IMG/VR virus record: IMGVR_UViG_3300047554_000527
Span: 72,387 to 136,386 of that record
DNA from: a virus
DNA: 64,000 nt
Strand: one strand, 5' to 3'
Shown: positions 6,756 to 16,285 of the stretch, piece by piece
Numbering within the stretch: position 1 is the stretch's first letter
Layout of the letters: every line of letters starts with the position of its first letter
Notes under the pieces: generated by a model
What the model was told of the DNA's origin: nothing
What the model saw: the letters and a program-made list of their open reading frames with translations, nothing else
The model's database searches: none
Program-made: the position numbers and the translations under genes

Positions 6756-7085
6756 TTAAACAGAAAAACTACTTCCGCAACCACAGGTTGTCTGTGCGTT
6801 GGGATTTTGAATCTTAAAGTTTGACCCCATAAGATCCTCTGTATAATCAATAACAGCACCTTCAAGATACTGCATACTCATTGCATCAATAAGAATTTTA
6901 ACGTTTCTTTTTTCAATGAGAAAGTCGTCCTCATTTTGTTCTTCGTCAAAAGTGAATCCGTATTGAAACCCAGAACAACCACCCCCTTGAACAAAAGTCC
7001 TAAGTTTTAAATTAGGATTGTTTTCTTCAATAAGGAGGTCGCTTATCTTGTCAAGAGCAGAGTCTGTAATAATTACCTGTTCCAT
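6756..7085 (-). CDS. erpA: A-type iron-sulfur carrier ErpA
   Basis: 109 residues from ATG at 7083-7085, one base after the nrdA stop; the longer frame upstream is inside nrdA. It has [11 protein letters not shown] (Cys37) and TTCGCGSSF (Cys101, Cys103), the three cysteines of A-type carriers, and PNLKLR and NPNAQTT match ErpA better than IscA. ErpA hands clusters to target apoproteins. It sits between nrdA and iscU, which suggests that Fe-S or iron supply is made together with ribonucleotide reductase. Confidence 0.95.
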   Translation of the reverse strand: MEQVIITDSALDKISDLLIEENNPNLKLRTFVQGGGCSGFQYGFTFDEEQNEDDFLIEKRNVKILIDAMSMQYLEGAVIDYTEDLMGSNFKIQNPNAQTTCGCGSSFSV

Positions 7086-7086
7086 A

Positions 7087-9441
7087 TTATAACTTACATG
7101 CCTCACAATCGGCATCGTCATAGATAATAACATTGTCTGCGGCATTAATAGCATGACCATTAATACCATTTACTTGTGCAGTCAGTTGAGTGCTAGTCAC
7201 TCCAGACTTTGCGCCCACTTTATTAATTAGGCTGTAATAGATTGTTTTGATACCCCACTTGTAGGCTAACATTAAATTCTTAGCAACTAGTGTGCCAGGA
7301 ACCTTACCGTTCTTAAAGTGTGCAGGATTATAGAATGTGTTAGTACTTAGACTTTGATCAATGTATGCGGCTAACACAGCGGCTGTCTTGAGATAATCAA
7401 CACAGTCTAACTGATCCCACATCAATTGATAACGATTCTTTAAGCGTTTGTACTCGGGTACAACCTGTACAAACGATCCAGCCTTTGATTCCTTAACAGA
7501 AATCAATTCCATCGGCATTTCAATTCCGTTGGTGGAGTTTAACACAACTGAGCTGGACTCTACTGGAGCGACTGCCATTAGTGTAGCATTACGAATACCG
7601 TATTGCTTCATCTTAGCACGTAATGGTTCCCAATCTAGGCTAGGTGTAAAGTCTGTTAGTTCATTAACATTACTGTTACGACGCTCCCAGGGGAATACGC
7701 CCTTGCCGTAGAATGTATGCTCGCTACGCTTACATGCACCGCGTTCTTGTGCTAGTTCAACCGACATCTCAGTTAGATAAAATGCTTGATGTTCAGCCCA
7801 ACGCTTAACTTCGGCTAATGCATCTGCTTCGCCGTACTTAAGGCCGCGCTTGGCATGCCAGTAGGCTAGGTTAGTAATGCCAACACCCAATGGTTCAAAG
7901 TCTTGATTGGCTAAACGACTTTGTACGCTTAAGAAGTCTTGATAGCTCAATAGGTTACTTAGGCTGCGAACTAGCACACGACATGCTTTACGCATTTCTG
8001 CTGGGTTACGGAACGCTCCCCAATTTATTGATCCAAGAGTGCAAAGAGCAATTCTGCCCGCCTCGTCTTCAAGGCGTTGAAAAGGTCTGGTGGGCAAGAG
8101 AATTTCTTGGCAGAGATTTGATTGATATATCGGGTCAAGAGTTGTATCGAACGGGCCTTGGTTGATGACGTTGTCGATATTGACAAGGTAGATTCGTCCA
8201 GTATCCGTACGCTCTTTAAGTATGCCGTTTTTAAACAGTTCTTCGGCCGCAATAACTTTTTTCTTTTTTGTCTTGTCTTGTTCATACTGTAAGTATAGTC
8301 TCTCGAACTCACTAGAGCTACGATAGAATGCTTCATATAAGTCCGGAACTTCACTAGGATCAAATAGTGTAACATCTTCGCCGTTCTTATAACGACGCCA
8401 GAACATAGCATTGACTACAACACTGTAATCCATTTGACGGACGCGAGTTTCTTCTGTTCCTTGGTTGTTCTTTAAAACAATAAGATCTTCAAACTGAGCG
8501 TGCCAAATAGGGAATGTAACTGTACAGCTGGCATTACGAATGCCGCCCTGACTGCAACTACGCAGATCAGCAAACCATTTCTTCAAGAATGGTATTAGAC
8601 CCGTGTGCTTGATTTCTCCATTGCGAATTGGGGCGCCTAAGGGGCGAATTCTGCCTATTTCGAGACCAATACCGGCTCGTTTTGAGGCATATTTGGCCAT
8701 CATTTCGCCAGCTGCAAATATGCTATCCAAAGTATCGTCGCTACTAATGAGAACACAAGAACTAAACTGCTTTGTAGTAGTGCCGAGGCCAGCCAAGACA
8801 GGAGTAGCAAGAGTGAAATGACCAGCACTAGCGCATTCATAATATTCCTTTACCCACTTAAGGCGTGTTTCTTTAGGCTCATTGTGAAAGGCTGTAGCGG
8901 CTGCAACAGCATAACGAACCTGCGGTGTTTCGTAGATTTTGTTAGTTGCACGATTCTGCACTAGATACTTTTCGCATAGTTGTGCAATAGCGGCAAATGT
9001 GTATTGTTCGTCCTTAGCATGGTCAATGAATAGATCGATAATATTCCATTCATCCTCTGAGTACCAATCAAGTAACTCAGCACTGTACATGCCTAGTTCA
9101 ACGTTTTTCTTAATAATGGAATATAACTTAGGTGGATCGTACTCGCCATACACTTCTTTACGTAACATGCTAAGACGTTGCCTGCCTGCTACATATTGAT
9201 AATTTACATTATTAATCTCTGGGTTTTCAGTTTCGTCGATCAAATTAACCATTGCCTTAAGCAATAGTTCGTCGATTGTACTGGTTGTCATTCCGTCATG
9301 GAATTCTAATTGTGCTTTAATTTCAATCATCGATGGACTTACTCCGTCAATGCCTTGGCAACTAAATGCCACCTGTCTCTGTATCTTTGAAATGTCTAGC
9401 GGCATTCTTTGTCCGCTACGTTTAACAACTTGAATAGTCAT
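7087..9441 (-). CDS. nrdA: class I ribonucleotide reductase alpha subunit (catalytic)
   Basis: 784 residues from ATG at 9439-9441, preceded by AGGTGG; ten extra upstream codons are possible but less likely. An N-terminal ATP-cone ([19 protein letters not shown]) suggests allosteric control by ATP/dATP. Active-site landmarks are [15 protein letters not shown] (redox Cys), NLCQEI (Asn, radical Cys, Glu) and [12 protein letters not shown] (second redox Cys). It ends in CEACKL, the shuttle cysteine pair served by glutaredoxin. It reduces NDPs to dNDPs with NrdB. First gene of the nrdA-erpA-iscU-nrdB operon. Confidence 0.97.
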   Translation of the reverse strand: MTIQVVKRSGQRMPLDISKIQRQVAFSCQGIDGVSPSMIEIKAQLEFHDGMTTSTIDELLLKAMVNLIDETENPEINNVNYQYVAGRQRLSMLRKEVYGEYDPPKLYSIIKKNVELGMYSAELLDWYSEDEWNIIDLFIDHAKDEQYTFAAIAQLCEKYLVQNRATNKIYETPQVRYAVAAATAFHNEPKETRLKWVKEYYECASAGHFTLATPVLAGLGTTTKQFSSCVLISSDDTLDSIFAAGEMMAKYASKRAGIGLEIGRIRPLGAPIRNGEIKHTGLIPFLKKWFADLRSCSQGGIRNASCTVTFPIWHAQFEDLIVLKNNQGTEETRVRQMDYSVVVNAMFWRRYKNGEDVTLFDPSEVPDLYEAFYRSSSEFERLYLQYEQDKTKKKKVIAAEELFKNGILKERTDTGRIYLVNIDNVINQGPFDTTLDPIYQSNLCQEILLPTRPFQRLEDEAGRIALCTLGSINWGAFRNPAEMRKACRVLVRSLSNLLSYQDFLSVQSRLANQDFEPLGVGITNLAYWHAKRGLKYGEADALAEVKRWAEHQAFYLTEMSVELAQERGACKRSEHTFYGKGVFPWERRNSNVNELTDFTPSLDWEPLRAKMKQYGIRNATLMAVAPVESSSVVLNSTNGIEMPMELISVKESKAGSFVQVVPEYKRLKNRYQLMWDQLDCVDYLKTAAVLAAYIDQSLSTNTFYNPAHFKNGKVPGTLVAKNLMLAYKWGIKTIYYSLINKVGAKSGVTSTQLTAQVNGINGHAINAADNVIIYDDADCEACKL

Positions 9442-9503
9442 TGGCCACCTATTATTATATTTTTTGCCCAATGGGCTGTATCTTTTATCTGCGAGAATGA
9501 TAT

Positions 9504-9938
9504 TTACCTTGGCCTAGTTACTTCAATTAGATTTTCCAGGTGAAATGACTCAGGAATATCTCTAGGCACGTTTATACCATTATCTACATAGTTAATAACA
9601 AACTCGTCATCGATGAACACTAGATTGTACTGCTTGGACCTGTCTGCATCTGTATATGTTTTTATCTCGATTTTTGAGTCCTTAAACTTGGCAGTTAATT
9701 TAAGCGTCCAAGCCATCATCAGTACTTTGGTGAAATCATCATACTTATTTTCTATAAGTATTTCCCAAGGAGTGGGCCAACGTTTAGGATTGTAGGGATC
9801 TACGTTACGGTTAAATGGCACGTAAGGAGGATGATCCCAAAATGCAATTAGGTCTTCTAAGGGAGTCGGAGAGCTGTCGAGCAGATGCCGATGCTCTGCC
9901 CAGGCGGACAGCCTCTCATCTGGAGTAAGTTCAAACAT
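9504..9938 (-). CDS. conserved phage hypothetical protein
   Basis: 144 residues, no signal peptide or membrane segment, Trp/Pro-rich N-terminal half (FWDHPPYVPF...WPTPWEILIENKYDD) and a mixed alpha/beta C-terminal half. The pattern resembles conserved unnamed proteins of T4-like cyanophages. It starts at the fibre stop with a one-base overlap, so it is co-translated with the fibre gene and may be an assembly factor. Confidence 0.7.
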   Translation of the reverse strand: MFELTPDERLSAWAEHRHLLDSSPTPLEDLIAFWDHPPYVPFNRNVDPYNPKRWPTPWEILIENKYDDFTKVLMMAWTLKLTAKFKDSKIEIKTYTDADRSKQYNLVFIDDEFVINYVDNGINVPRDIPESFHLENLIEVTRPR

Positions 9939-11533
9939 TATCTATAATACGCTACTGTGTAAATCATTGTACCTGTGCCTGCGGCTACAGGATTAGTATA
10001 TTGTACTGCCAGTGTATCATAGAAATCAACAGGGCCGTGATCTAAAAAGCCCGCGGAAAATACAGTATCTCCGTCCGAACTGCCGGCGACTGCGTATGAG
10101 TCCTTATAGGAAATACCAGCCGGACCAGCAACTACACTTAGGGTTCCTTTTCTGGCAATACTTGCCTTTTCCAATGTGTAGTCAATAGTAACGCTAGTTA
10201 CTGTTGTAGCATAAGGAATTTTGAATAGAGTCTGTGTTAGTGTGCTTTCACTAATGGTTGCACGATCCATAAACTTTAATCGAACCTGTGCTGTACCTTC
10301 GATAACTTCGTATTGAGGAGTATCCAAATCAGTAGTCTGCATGTACCATAGGCGTTCAAAATTATCATTGGTAGAACTATTACCGTGGCTTAAGAACGTA
10401 ATAATTGGAGTTACCGGTTCTGCATCCCCGTCTAGGTTATTACCCACGTTGATAAAGTGATTGTTCTCGCTGGCAATTTGAATATTAGTACCAGTGGTTG
10501 CACCTGCCCAAATAGCCTGTCTTTCAATATCTTGGAAAAGGTTATCTTGAATATTGATGCGATAAGGACCAATGCCTGTAGCAGTAGTCACTGTTTCTGC
10601 AAGTGTAATCCCTTTGAACAAGTTTTTAAACTTATTTTCCTTAATAGAAATATCATTAACTTGCCAATCAGAAATGATCGGATAAGACAGATCTTCAAAC
10701 TGGCATCGCTCAATGACGACTTCTGACGTATTATATCCTAGTTCAATTGCAGAGTTTTGATTAGTTGCTGTGTTGCCAGGAACATATACACCTTGGAACT
10801 TAACATCAGAAACTTCGGCTTCGTATGCATAGTTTAAATCGATAAACGGAGTTGTTTGAATAGTTTCAATTGTAGATGTATGCTCAAGCGTCATACCCGA
10901 GATCTTGATACGTTGCGTAACACCCTTCTCTAGATCAGTATCTCCATTGATGTCTTTAGTTGCAAAAATAGTTGTGTTACCAGGGTTGATACTTCTAATG
11001 ATTGTTCTGTCAATGCCATCACCTTTCAGTGTTACATACGGAGGTAGATAAACTGTAGCAGTTGTGTAATACACACCTGCAGGAATTCTAAAAGGAACAC
11101 GACTCTTAGCTTGATCTTTATCAGAGTTAAAGTAAATCTCGTCTATAGCTTTTTGTAACTTAGCAGTAGTGTCAGTACTATCTTCGAAGCCAAAATCAAA
11201 CGCTGTAACAGCATCGTCTAGCTTTTCTTGCAGTGTTCTAACTACGGGATTGTTAGCATCCGGGCCTGTTTCAATTGCTGAAAGACCGTGTCCTCGATAG
11301 GTATAGTCTGTAGCAGTAAAGTTAGCTGTGCTGATTAGATCAAATAGACGTGCTTCAGTAAGAATCTCACTGTTACCAACAGCAGGCGCACCTTCTGCAA
11401 CACTGCCGTTACCAATGAACAAACGCTGTTCATCGACTGACCAACCCATTTCGCCACTGGCTAATTGCGGCATACCCTGCTCAGCAGTTTGCCCTCTTCT
11501 AATTTGTATTTTCGAGATCTGAATAACAGCCAT
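9938..11533 (-). CDS. tail fibre/spike with Mtd-like N-terminus and right-handed beta-helix
   Basis: 531 residues. Residues 1-65 (ISKIQIRRGQTAEQGMPQLA...GEMGWSVDEQRLFIGNG) match the short N-terminal attachment domain seen in many phage fibres (major tropism determinant-type). A hinge leads to a pectate-lyase-like beta-helix at roughly 95-420 with repeated short strands (IIRSINPGNTTIF, IKISGMTLEHTS, VVIERCQFEDLS), and a compact C-terminal beta domain. Such spikes bind or degrade host surface polysaccharide. A late-type CATAAATA lies 21 bases upstream of the start codon. Confidence 0.8.
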   Translation of the reverse strand: MAVIQISKIQIRRGQTAEQGMPQLASGEMGWSVDEQRLFIGNGSVAEGAPAVGNSEILTEARLFDLISTANFTATDYTYRGHGLSAIETGPDANNPVVRTLQEKLDDAVTAFDFGFEDSTDTTAKLQKAIDEIYFNSDKDQAKSRVPFRIPAGVYYTTATVYLPPYVTLKGDGIDRTIIRSINPGNTTIFATKDINGDTDLEKGVTQRIKISGMTLEHTSTIETIQTTPFIDLNYAYEAEVSDVKFQGVYVPGNTATNQNSAIELGYNTSEVVIERCQFEDLSYPIISDWQVNDISIKENKFKNLFKGITLAETVTTATGIGPYRINIQDNLFQDIERQAIWAGATTGTNIQIASENNHFINVGNNLDGDAEPVTPIITFLSHGNSSTNDNFERLWYMQTTDLDTPQYEVIEGTAQVRLKFMDRATISESTLTQTLFKIPYATTVTSVTIDYTLEKASIARKGTLSVVAGPAGISYKDSYAVAGSSDGDTVFSAGFLDHGPVDFYDTLAVQYTNPVAAGTGTMIYTVAYYR

Positions 11534-11554
11534 AGTAATATCCTAGTATAAGGA

Positions 11555-11562
11555 TATTTATG
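11555..11562 (-). promoter_or_regulatory. T4-type late promoter octamer CATAAATA
   Basis: On the minus strand CATAAATA lies 21 bases before the ATG of the beta-helix fibre, the spacing expected for a T4-type late promoter. Confidence 0.55.
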
Positions 11563-11564
11563 CG

Positions 11565-12263
11565 TTATTTGTGATAGTTTATGTAGTAGTCTTCGACTTT
11601 AGCTAGCCACATATCCTGGTATTTGTTAAAGTTATCAGGAGTTAGATCAAACTGTTGATACTGTAAATCACGGCTGCACATAAACACATGCCCTTCGCGA
11701 ATATCTGTACCATAGACTTCGTTATGCGCCATTATATAGGCCATTAGCTGTAGAAAGTAATCTTCAACCCATTCTGCTTTCTTGGGCTTGTTAGTCTGCT
11801 TATAATCGCAAACGCTAGGATTGCCTTTATATACTGCCACTAAGTCTGTTGTACCCGAATACAGTCCCGGAAAATACAAACTCTGTTCCATAGCCCAAAC
11901 TTCATCAACATCCTTAAGACCCTGTTCAATAATAACATTAGCCATTTTATTAGCCTGTACATGCACAAGATTGTTTCCAGGCTGGCGCTCTAATCCTGCT
12001 AAGAAACGTTCTAAGTTGTTGTGCATTGCAGTACCAATACCTGCTGCCTCTTTAGTGATCTGTGCGGCGTTTTCCTCGCCGACACGCTTGCGCCATTCTA
12101 TTAAGTGCGTTTGATCTTTAGTTGAACTAAGGATAGTAGTAACACTAGGAGTCTTTTCACCGTCAGGTGTTAGATAGACACGCTTACGAGTAACTGGATC
12201 ATTAATTTGTTGGCAGGGTTTATATTGTATTCGTTCTACAAATGGAGGGGCTGTATAATTCAT
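11565..12263 (-). CDS. PD-(D/E)XK nuclease (RecB/Cas4-like exonuclease)
   Basis: 232 residues. GIGTAMHNNLE (His81), YSGTTDLVAVY (Asp140) and CDYKQTN (Asp153-Tyr-Lys155) make up the catalytic pattern of the RecB-type PD-(D/E)XK superfamily. Similar proteins are conserved in T4-like cyanophages and may process DNA ends during recombination, repair or host DNA breakdown. It has its own sigma-70-like promoter, which fits early expression among late genes. Confidence 0.85.
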   Translation of the reverse strand: MNYTAPPFVERIQYKPCQQINDPVTRKRVYLTPDGEKTPSVTTILSSTKDQTHLIEWRKRVGEENAAQITKEAAGIGTAMHNNLERFLAGLERQPGNNLVHVQANKMANVIIEQGLKDVDEVWAMEQSLYFPGLYSGTTDLVAVYKGNPSVCDYKQTNKPKKAEWVEDYFLQLMAYIMAHNEVYGTDIREGHVFMCSRDLQYQQFDLTPDNFNKYQDMWLAKVEDYYINYHK

Positions 12264-12270
12264 AGTATTA

Positions 12271-12299
12271 ATTATACTACATTAAAATTGATAATGCAA
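12271..12299 (-). promoter_or_regulatory. sigma-70 promoter for the exonuclease
   Basis: On the minus strand TTGCAT (12294-12299), 17 bases, then a perfect TATAAT (12271-12276), eight bases before the ATG; the leader would be almost absent. Confidence 0.65.
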
Positions 12300-12311
12300 A
12301 TAAAGACTGCC

Positions 12312-12336
12312 AAAAAAAACGGCCCTTTCGAGCCGC
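12312..12336 (-). terminator. Rho-independent terminator
   Basis: CGGC-TCGAAAGG-GCCG followed by T8 on the minus strand, immediately after the stop at 12341. Confidence 0.85.
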
Positions 12337-12340
12337 TTGT

Positions 12341-12700
12341 TTATGATAATGGACTATTTAAAAATTGATTGGCTGCTTGACTGGCCATTGAATCTACTGT
12401 GTCCCCGCCGGTTGTTGGTTCCTCTTCCGAGCCATCATCCTGTTTTTCAACTTTGGTAGAAACAATAATTTCGTTTTCGTTATAGTCTCTAATGATGCCC
12501 TGTAAAGAAGGATTGCCATCAACAATCTTTTGGAGTCCTTGGAAATCAACGCTGCCATAACCCATGTTCTTCATCATGTTTGATAGTGCAGGATATGTTA
12601 GTTTGAGCGTAGCATTTTTGGCATTGCTACGCCCCATTTGATTTCTCAGGACCAATTCAAGATCGCGAGCAAAAGTATCTTCTACTTCAAATAATCTCAT
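12341..12700 (-). CDS. conserved phage protein, possible internal-head component
   Basis: 119 residues, beginning MRLFEVEDTF, a weak form of the short M(K/R)xxEFxxE leader seen in several genes here. The middle is mixed and the C-terminus acidic and disordered (KQDDGSEEEPTTGG). The start overlaps the preceding large gene by four bases. It resembles unnamed proteins of T4-like cyanophages. A role inside the head is inference from the leader and neighbours. Confidence 0.65.
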   Translation of the reverse strand: MRLFEVEDTFARDLELVLRNQMGRSNAKNATLKLTYPALSNMMKNMGYGSVDFQGLQKIVDGNPSLQGIIRDYNENEIIVSTKVEKQDDGSEEEPTTGGDTVDSMASQAANQFLNSPLS

Positions 12701-14292
12701 TTAGATAGTCTTGCAATGATGCTGTGCGCTTCGTTTAGTTTGGCTGCAAATAGTTTGCGGCTTTCACGCATTTCACGTCCGGACATTTCAGCACCGCCTG
12801 CGGCAGCATCGGCAGCACCAAACTCGTCGCCTGCTGGAATTTCTTCGTTGCCTGCGTTCATGCTATCCATACCTGCTTCCGGAGGCATCATATCACCGCC
12901 CATTGTATCCATTGGGCTAGACTCGCCTGCTAGAACTGCAACTGCATTGCTTAACTGCTCACGTGCTTGTGTTAGAGTGTTAAGAGCTGTTTCTAGTGCA
13001 GGAGCAACTGCTTGCTTGAATGTTTCTGCTTGCTCTTGACCAAAGTTAGCACGAATAGCATCTGCTAGTTCAATCATAGATTTTGTTTGATACTGGCCAA
13101 CACGAGTCATCCAGCTGGTAAAGTCATTTACCATATCAGTACCGGCAGTAATAGCTTTAGCCTTGCCTTCTTCGTCTTCAGCTAGTAGTCTGCGAATACT
13201 TTCATTAACTACTTTAACATTTTTCTTGTGTTGGCTTTCTTTCATAGGTTCTTTCTTTCCTTTACGTAGCAACTCGAAGTCTTGCTTATCGAGCTTGCCG
13301 TTATTATTTTTGTCTAGTTTCTTTTGATCTGGATCTTTGAAAGCTTCTTTAACTTTCTTTTCGCCAGCTGCCTTTTTCATAGGCTCTTTCTTGTTACCAT
13401 CTTTATCTAAATCTAGAAAATCTGGCTTAGAACCTTCTTTAACTTTAGCACTCTTCTTGGCTTTTTTAACATCACTGTCATCACCGCCGTCAGTGAATGT
13501 GCTAGACTTACGTGTATAAACTGTACCTGTGCCAGTTTCTTTCCTGTCAAACTTACCAGTAGTCTTTTCCTTTTCTGCACGAGCTTTTGCGTCTGCTACT
13601 GTTGGAAAGCCTTCTTCAACTGCTTCGTCATACTTGTCGTATTTTTTTCTAATAGGATCAAGATCCTTGCCATCTTTACCAGCTTTAGCCAATGCCTGCA
13701 TACCAGCTTTGCCATATTTTTCATGACCCTTAGCCGCACGACTCATTGTCTGCTTGTCGCCTTCTTTTACTGGATATTCTTTACCACCGACTTTAACTTT
13801 TTCGCCCTTTTGAATACCGTCAGCTTTGGCTTTGCGTACTGCGTTACCGAATGCGTTTCCTTCGGTGTTTTCACTTTCTGCAACTTTCTTGGCCTGCGCT
13901 GTAGCAATAGCATAAGCACTGCTCTTGCCTTTGCCTGTACGCTTTTCGGGATTGTCACGCTTGATAGCTTTAACAATCTCTTCTTTCTTTTTCTTTTCAG
14001 CACCGGACAACTTACGTTCCATAATAGCAATGCTTTCACCTAGCATTTCTTTAATGCGTGTGTTTAGCAATCCTACTAGCTGTTTGTTCTTTTGATAAGT
14101 CTCGTTAGTTAATAGATCGTTAAAGTTGCTTTTAGCTTCTAACTGATGTAGTTCAGTACGGATCTTGTTACGAGCGTCTTCTAGCTCTTCACGAGTGTAT
14201 CTGTTTAGATCGACTTTAACGCCGAACTTTTTGTAGAGGTTCTCATTTAACGTATGAGAACTTGCGGGTTTTGTGAAATCGGTGGTCTTCAT
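12697..14292 (-). CDS. large charged, low-complexity protein with EF-hand-like loops; probable virion/internal-head protein
   Basis: 531 residues, highly Lys/Glu/Ala-rich and largely helical or disordered. Two EF-hand-like loops are visible, DLDKDGNKKE (about residue 295) and DKNNNGKLDKQDFE (about 330), suggesting calcium binding. The C-terminal 150 residues are helical, then Met/Gly/Ala-rich, then a short helix. A TATAAATA late promoter lies 28 bases upstream. Abundance of lysine and late expression fit a DNA-associated internal protein or scaffold, but no enzyme domain is seen. Confidence 0.7.
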   Translation of the reverse strand: MKTTDFTKPASSHTLNENLYKKFGVKVDLNRYTREELEDARNKIRTELHQLEAKSNFNDLLTNETYQKNKQLVGLLNTRIKEMLGESIAIMERKLSGAEKKKKEEIVKAIKRDNPEKRTGKGKSSAYAIATAQAKKVAESENTEGNAFGNAVRKAKADGIQKGEKVKVGGKEYPVKEGDKQTMSRAAKGHEKYGKAGMQALAKAGKDGKDLDPIRKKYDKYDEAVEEGFPTVADAKARAEKEKTTGKFDRKETGTGTVYTRKSSTFTDGGDDSDVKKAKKSAKVKEGSKPDFLDLDKDGNKKEPMKKAAGEKKVKEAFKDPDQKKLDKNNNGKLDKQDFELLRKGKKEPMKESQHKKNVKVVNESIRRLLAEDEEGKAKAITAGTDMVNDFTSWMTRVGQYQTKSMIELADAIRANFGQEQAETFKQAVAPALETALNTLTQAREQLSNAVAVLAGESSPMDTMGGDMMPPEAGMDSMNAGNEEIPAGDEFGAADAAAGGAEMSGREMRESRKLFAAKLNEAHSIIARLSK

Positions 14293-14319
14293 GGTTCATT
14301 CCAAAAAAGTTATATGTGT

Positions 14320-14327
14320 TATTTATA
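14320..14327 (-). promoter_or_regulatory. T4-type late promoter TATAAATA
   Basis: Exact TATAAATA on the minus strand, 28 bases before the ATG of the large charged protein. Confidence 0.7.
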
Positions 14328-14784
14328 AGAGATTGGTTAATTTTCTAAACGTTTTCATAATGCGGTCTTTAATAGCCTGTTTATGTACCCTGGCAATTTG
14401 CCTGCGGGTATCATAAAAAACCACCTGATCTATGGTATTTTTCTTACGCTTACTAGCCTGTTGATAAAGCTCTTCTTCAAACAGTTTGAATCCGTAATCT
14501 CTATCCGCAATTATCAGCTGGCTATCTACAATCCTGCCTAGTGCTAGATCGTTAGCTACAATAGCGGCTGTTTGCGGTAAATTGATAGTATCGTAATAAA
14601 CAATGTTCTTACTAGAAACACTATAAAGTCCATTTTTATTCTTAGAAACCAAGAATTTTTCGTACTGTATAGATCCGTTAGGCTGTCTAACGGGTATAAC
14701 ATGTCCGCGGGTTTTGAAGTCAGTTAATACTTGTTTTGCAACCAGCTGAAACTGATTAAAGACTGAGTTAGGAATTTTTCTCAT
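14323..14784 (-). CDS. conserved phage hypothetical protein
   Basis: 153 residues, basic, mainly helical; YDTINLPQTAAIVANDLALGRIVD and a Lys/Arg-rich C-terminus are the main visible features. Similar small proteins occur beside structural genes in T4-like cyanophages. It overlaps the previous gene by 17 bases. The late octamer for the next gene lies in its last codons. Confidence 0.65.
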   Translation of the reverse strand: MRKIPNSVFNQFQLVAKQVLTDFKTRGHVIPVRQPNGSIQYEKFLVSKNKNGLYSVSSKNIVYYDTINLPQTAAIVANDLALGRIVDSQLIIADRDYGFKLFEEELYQQASKRKKNTIDQVVFYDTRRQIARVHKQAIKDRIMKTFRKLTNLL

Positions 14785-14974
14785 CGCATCTTTTGAAAAT
14801 ATGTTCGCTGTCTTTACTTATTTCGTAGATGCCCTTGCGTACAAGGTTTTGAGCTAGCACTTGATCACGAGGCTCTAGTCCTGTGATTCTAACTTTCCCC
14901 GGATGATCTTTGATGAAGCTGTTTTCTTCGTTAGTCAAAGGAACTTCTAGACCTAATAAATGAACGATTTTCAT
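14768..14974 (-). CDS. small conserved hypothetical protein
   Basis: 68 residues: MKIVHLLGLEVPLTNEE, then a small alpha/beta segment ending HIFKRCDEKNS. It overlaps both neighbours (4 and 17 bases), so it is part of the same coupled run. Function is unknown. Confidence 0.65.
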   Translation of the reverse strand: MKIVHLLGLEVPLTNEENSFIKDHPGKVRITGLEPRDQVLAQNLVRKGIYEISKDSEHIFKRCDEKNS

Positions 14975-15552
14975 TTTTGTAATAGATCCTTGGGATTCAG
15001 TGTTAGTTTTGGTACTCCAATGCTAGGTGCTTGACTAGTATCTAGTTCAATACCCTGTGGAGAATTCTTTGTGATTTTAATCTTACCAACGTTCGGTAAG
15101 TCGATTGTGTTGCCCGGTTTTAGTGACATGCCTAAGTCTGCAGGATTCTGTAATTGTGCAGGCTGCTGTGTTTGATCTTGCGGTTGTTGTTTATTACCTA
15201 TTGCCGCTACGGTATTTTTCATACCCAGTTGATTTGCAGCCATGTTCTTTACACCCTGCTTAGCCATTGTACCTAAACCGCTTAGGCTATCTGCTTTACC
15301 TTTAGTAAGTCCAGAAACAAACGAAGCACCAATACTCTTAGGTGCGGTTTGAGTAGTTTTAGTTCCGCCTGGGGTTGCTTGTGTAGGTGCGGCTGTACCT
15401 TGTGCAGTCTGTGTTCCTACACCTTGCTTAACAGCGTTAGGATCCTGAGGTTGTCCAATCTTAGGTTGATTGGCCTGCATTTGTTTTTCGGCTGCGGCAC
15501 GTAGTGCATCAGCAAGACTAGGACCTGTTTCTAAAAGTTCTTGTATTCTCAT
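14971..15552 (-). CDS. Gln/Pro-rich low-complexity protein with capsid-targeting-like leader
   Basis: 193 residues. It starts MRIQELLETG, similar in layout to the short leaders that send T4 internal proteins into the prohead. Residues 15-140 are low complexity (Gln, Pro, Thr, Ala). The C-terminal 50 residues look folded (NTIDLPNVGKIKITKNS...GVPKLTLNPKDLL). Overlaps the next gene by four bases. Probably a virion protein; no enzyme motif. Confidence 0.65.
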   Translation of the reverse strand: MRIQELLETGPSLADALRAAAEKQMQANQPKIGQPQDPNAVKQGVGTQTAQGTAAPTQATPGGTKTTQTAPKSIGASFVSGLTKGKADSLSGLGTMAKQGVKNMAANQLGMKNTVAAIGNKQQPQDQTQQPAQLQNPADLGMSLKPGNTIDLPNVGKIKITKNSPQGIELDTSQAPSIGVPKLTLNPKDLLQK

Positions 15553-15553
15553 A

Positions 15554-16285
15554 TCAGCAGTTCCAGCGTCTTAGGGCTTTGTTAATTGGGCTATCAGGAT
15601 CTCGTTTAGTTTTAGCACCGGCATGTGCTTTCTTCATTCCACTCATACGAGCACAGAAACTCTTACGACGTTTAGCAGCCTTGCCGCCTTTCTTTAATTT
15701 ACTAGGTTTAGTAGTAACTGCGGTCTTTAACTTACTGCCCGGATTTTCTCTACGATATGCTTTAACAGCTTTGCCGCTCATACCATCAGTCTTATCTTTA
15801 CGATTAACTTTCTGCCAATCTTCGGATAAAGAAACTAGATCTAAGTCATCAACAGATTCTAGATCTTCCCAGATAACGTCACTATCAACACCGTGTTTTT
15901 CTGCCCACGATTCGATCATAGACTCGATAATATCAAATCTTGATTCAGCAATTCTTTCTTCTTCGCTTTTCATGTAGTCCCATACAGTAACTAACATGCT
16001 CTTAGCAACAGCAATTTTTTCTTGACACCATTCAGGTAGGTTATCACCGGTGCTAATTAAATCGTCAATGCCAACAACTGCACGTTCTAGGGTTTCTAAA
16101 TTGTTGTCAGCCATACCTGCTTCGTCATCGTACTCGGGATTAAATCCGTTAAGTTCAATGCTTTCTTTAGGAACACAGTTAGGGACAGTCTTGCCGCCTT
16201 TTTTCTTAGTACCAACGGGCTTGTACCCTTTCCAACAAGGATTGTCTGTTCTTAGACTTTCGCTGATAAATTCTCTTGCTTTCAT
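15554..16285 (-). CDS. conserved T4-like phage protein with basic C-terminal domain and capsid-targeting-like leader
   Basis: 243 residues. It starts MKAREFISES, close to the T4 internal-protein leader form (M-K-x-x-x-E-F-I-x-E). An acidic helical middle (about 50-150) is followed by a very basic domain from about 165 (GMSGKAVKAYRRENPGSKL...KRRKSFCARMSGMKK...INKALRRWNC), a block recognisable from T4-like cyanophages and pelagiphages but of unknown function. The basic block could bind DNA. Overlaps the holin-like gene by four bases. Confidence 0.75.
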   Translation of the reverse strand: MKAREFISESLRTDNPCWKGYKPVGTKKKGGKTVPNCVPKESIELNGFNPEYDDEAGMADNNLETLERAVVGIDDLISTGDNLPEWCQEKIAVAKSMLVTVWDYMKSEEERIAESRFDIIESMIESWAEKHGVDSDVIWEDLESVDDLDLVSLSEDWQKVNRKDKTDGMSGKAVKAYRRENPGSKLKTAVTTKPSKLKKGGKAAKRRKSFCARMSGMKKAHAGAKTKRDPDSPINKALRRWNC

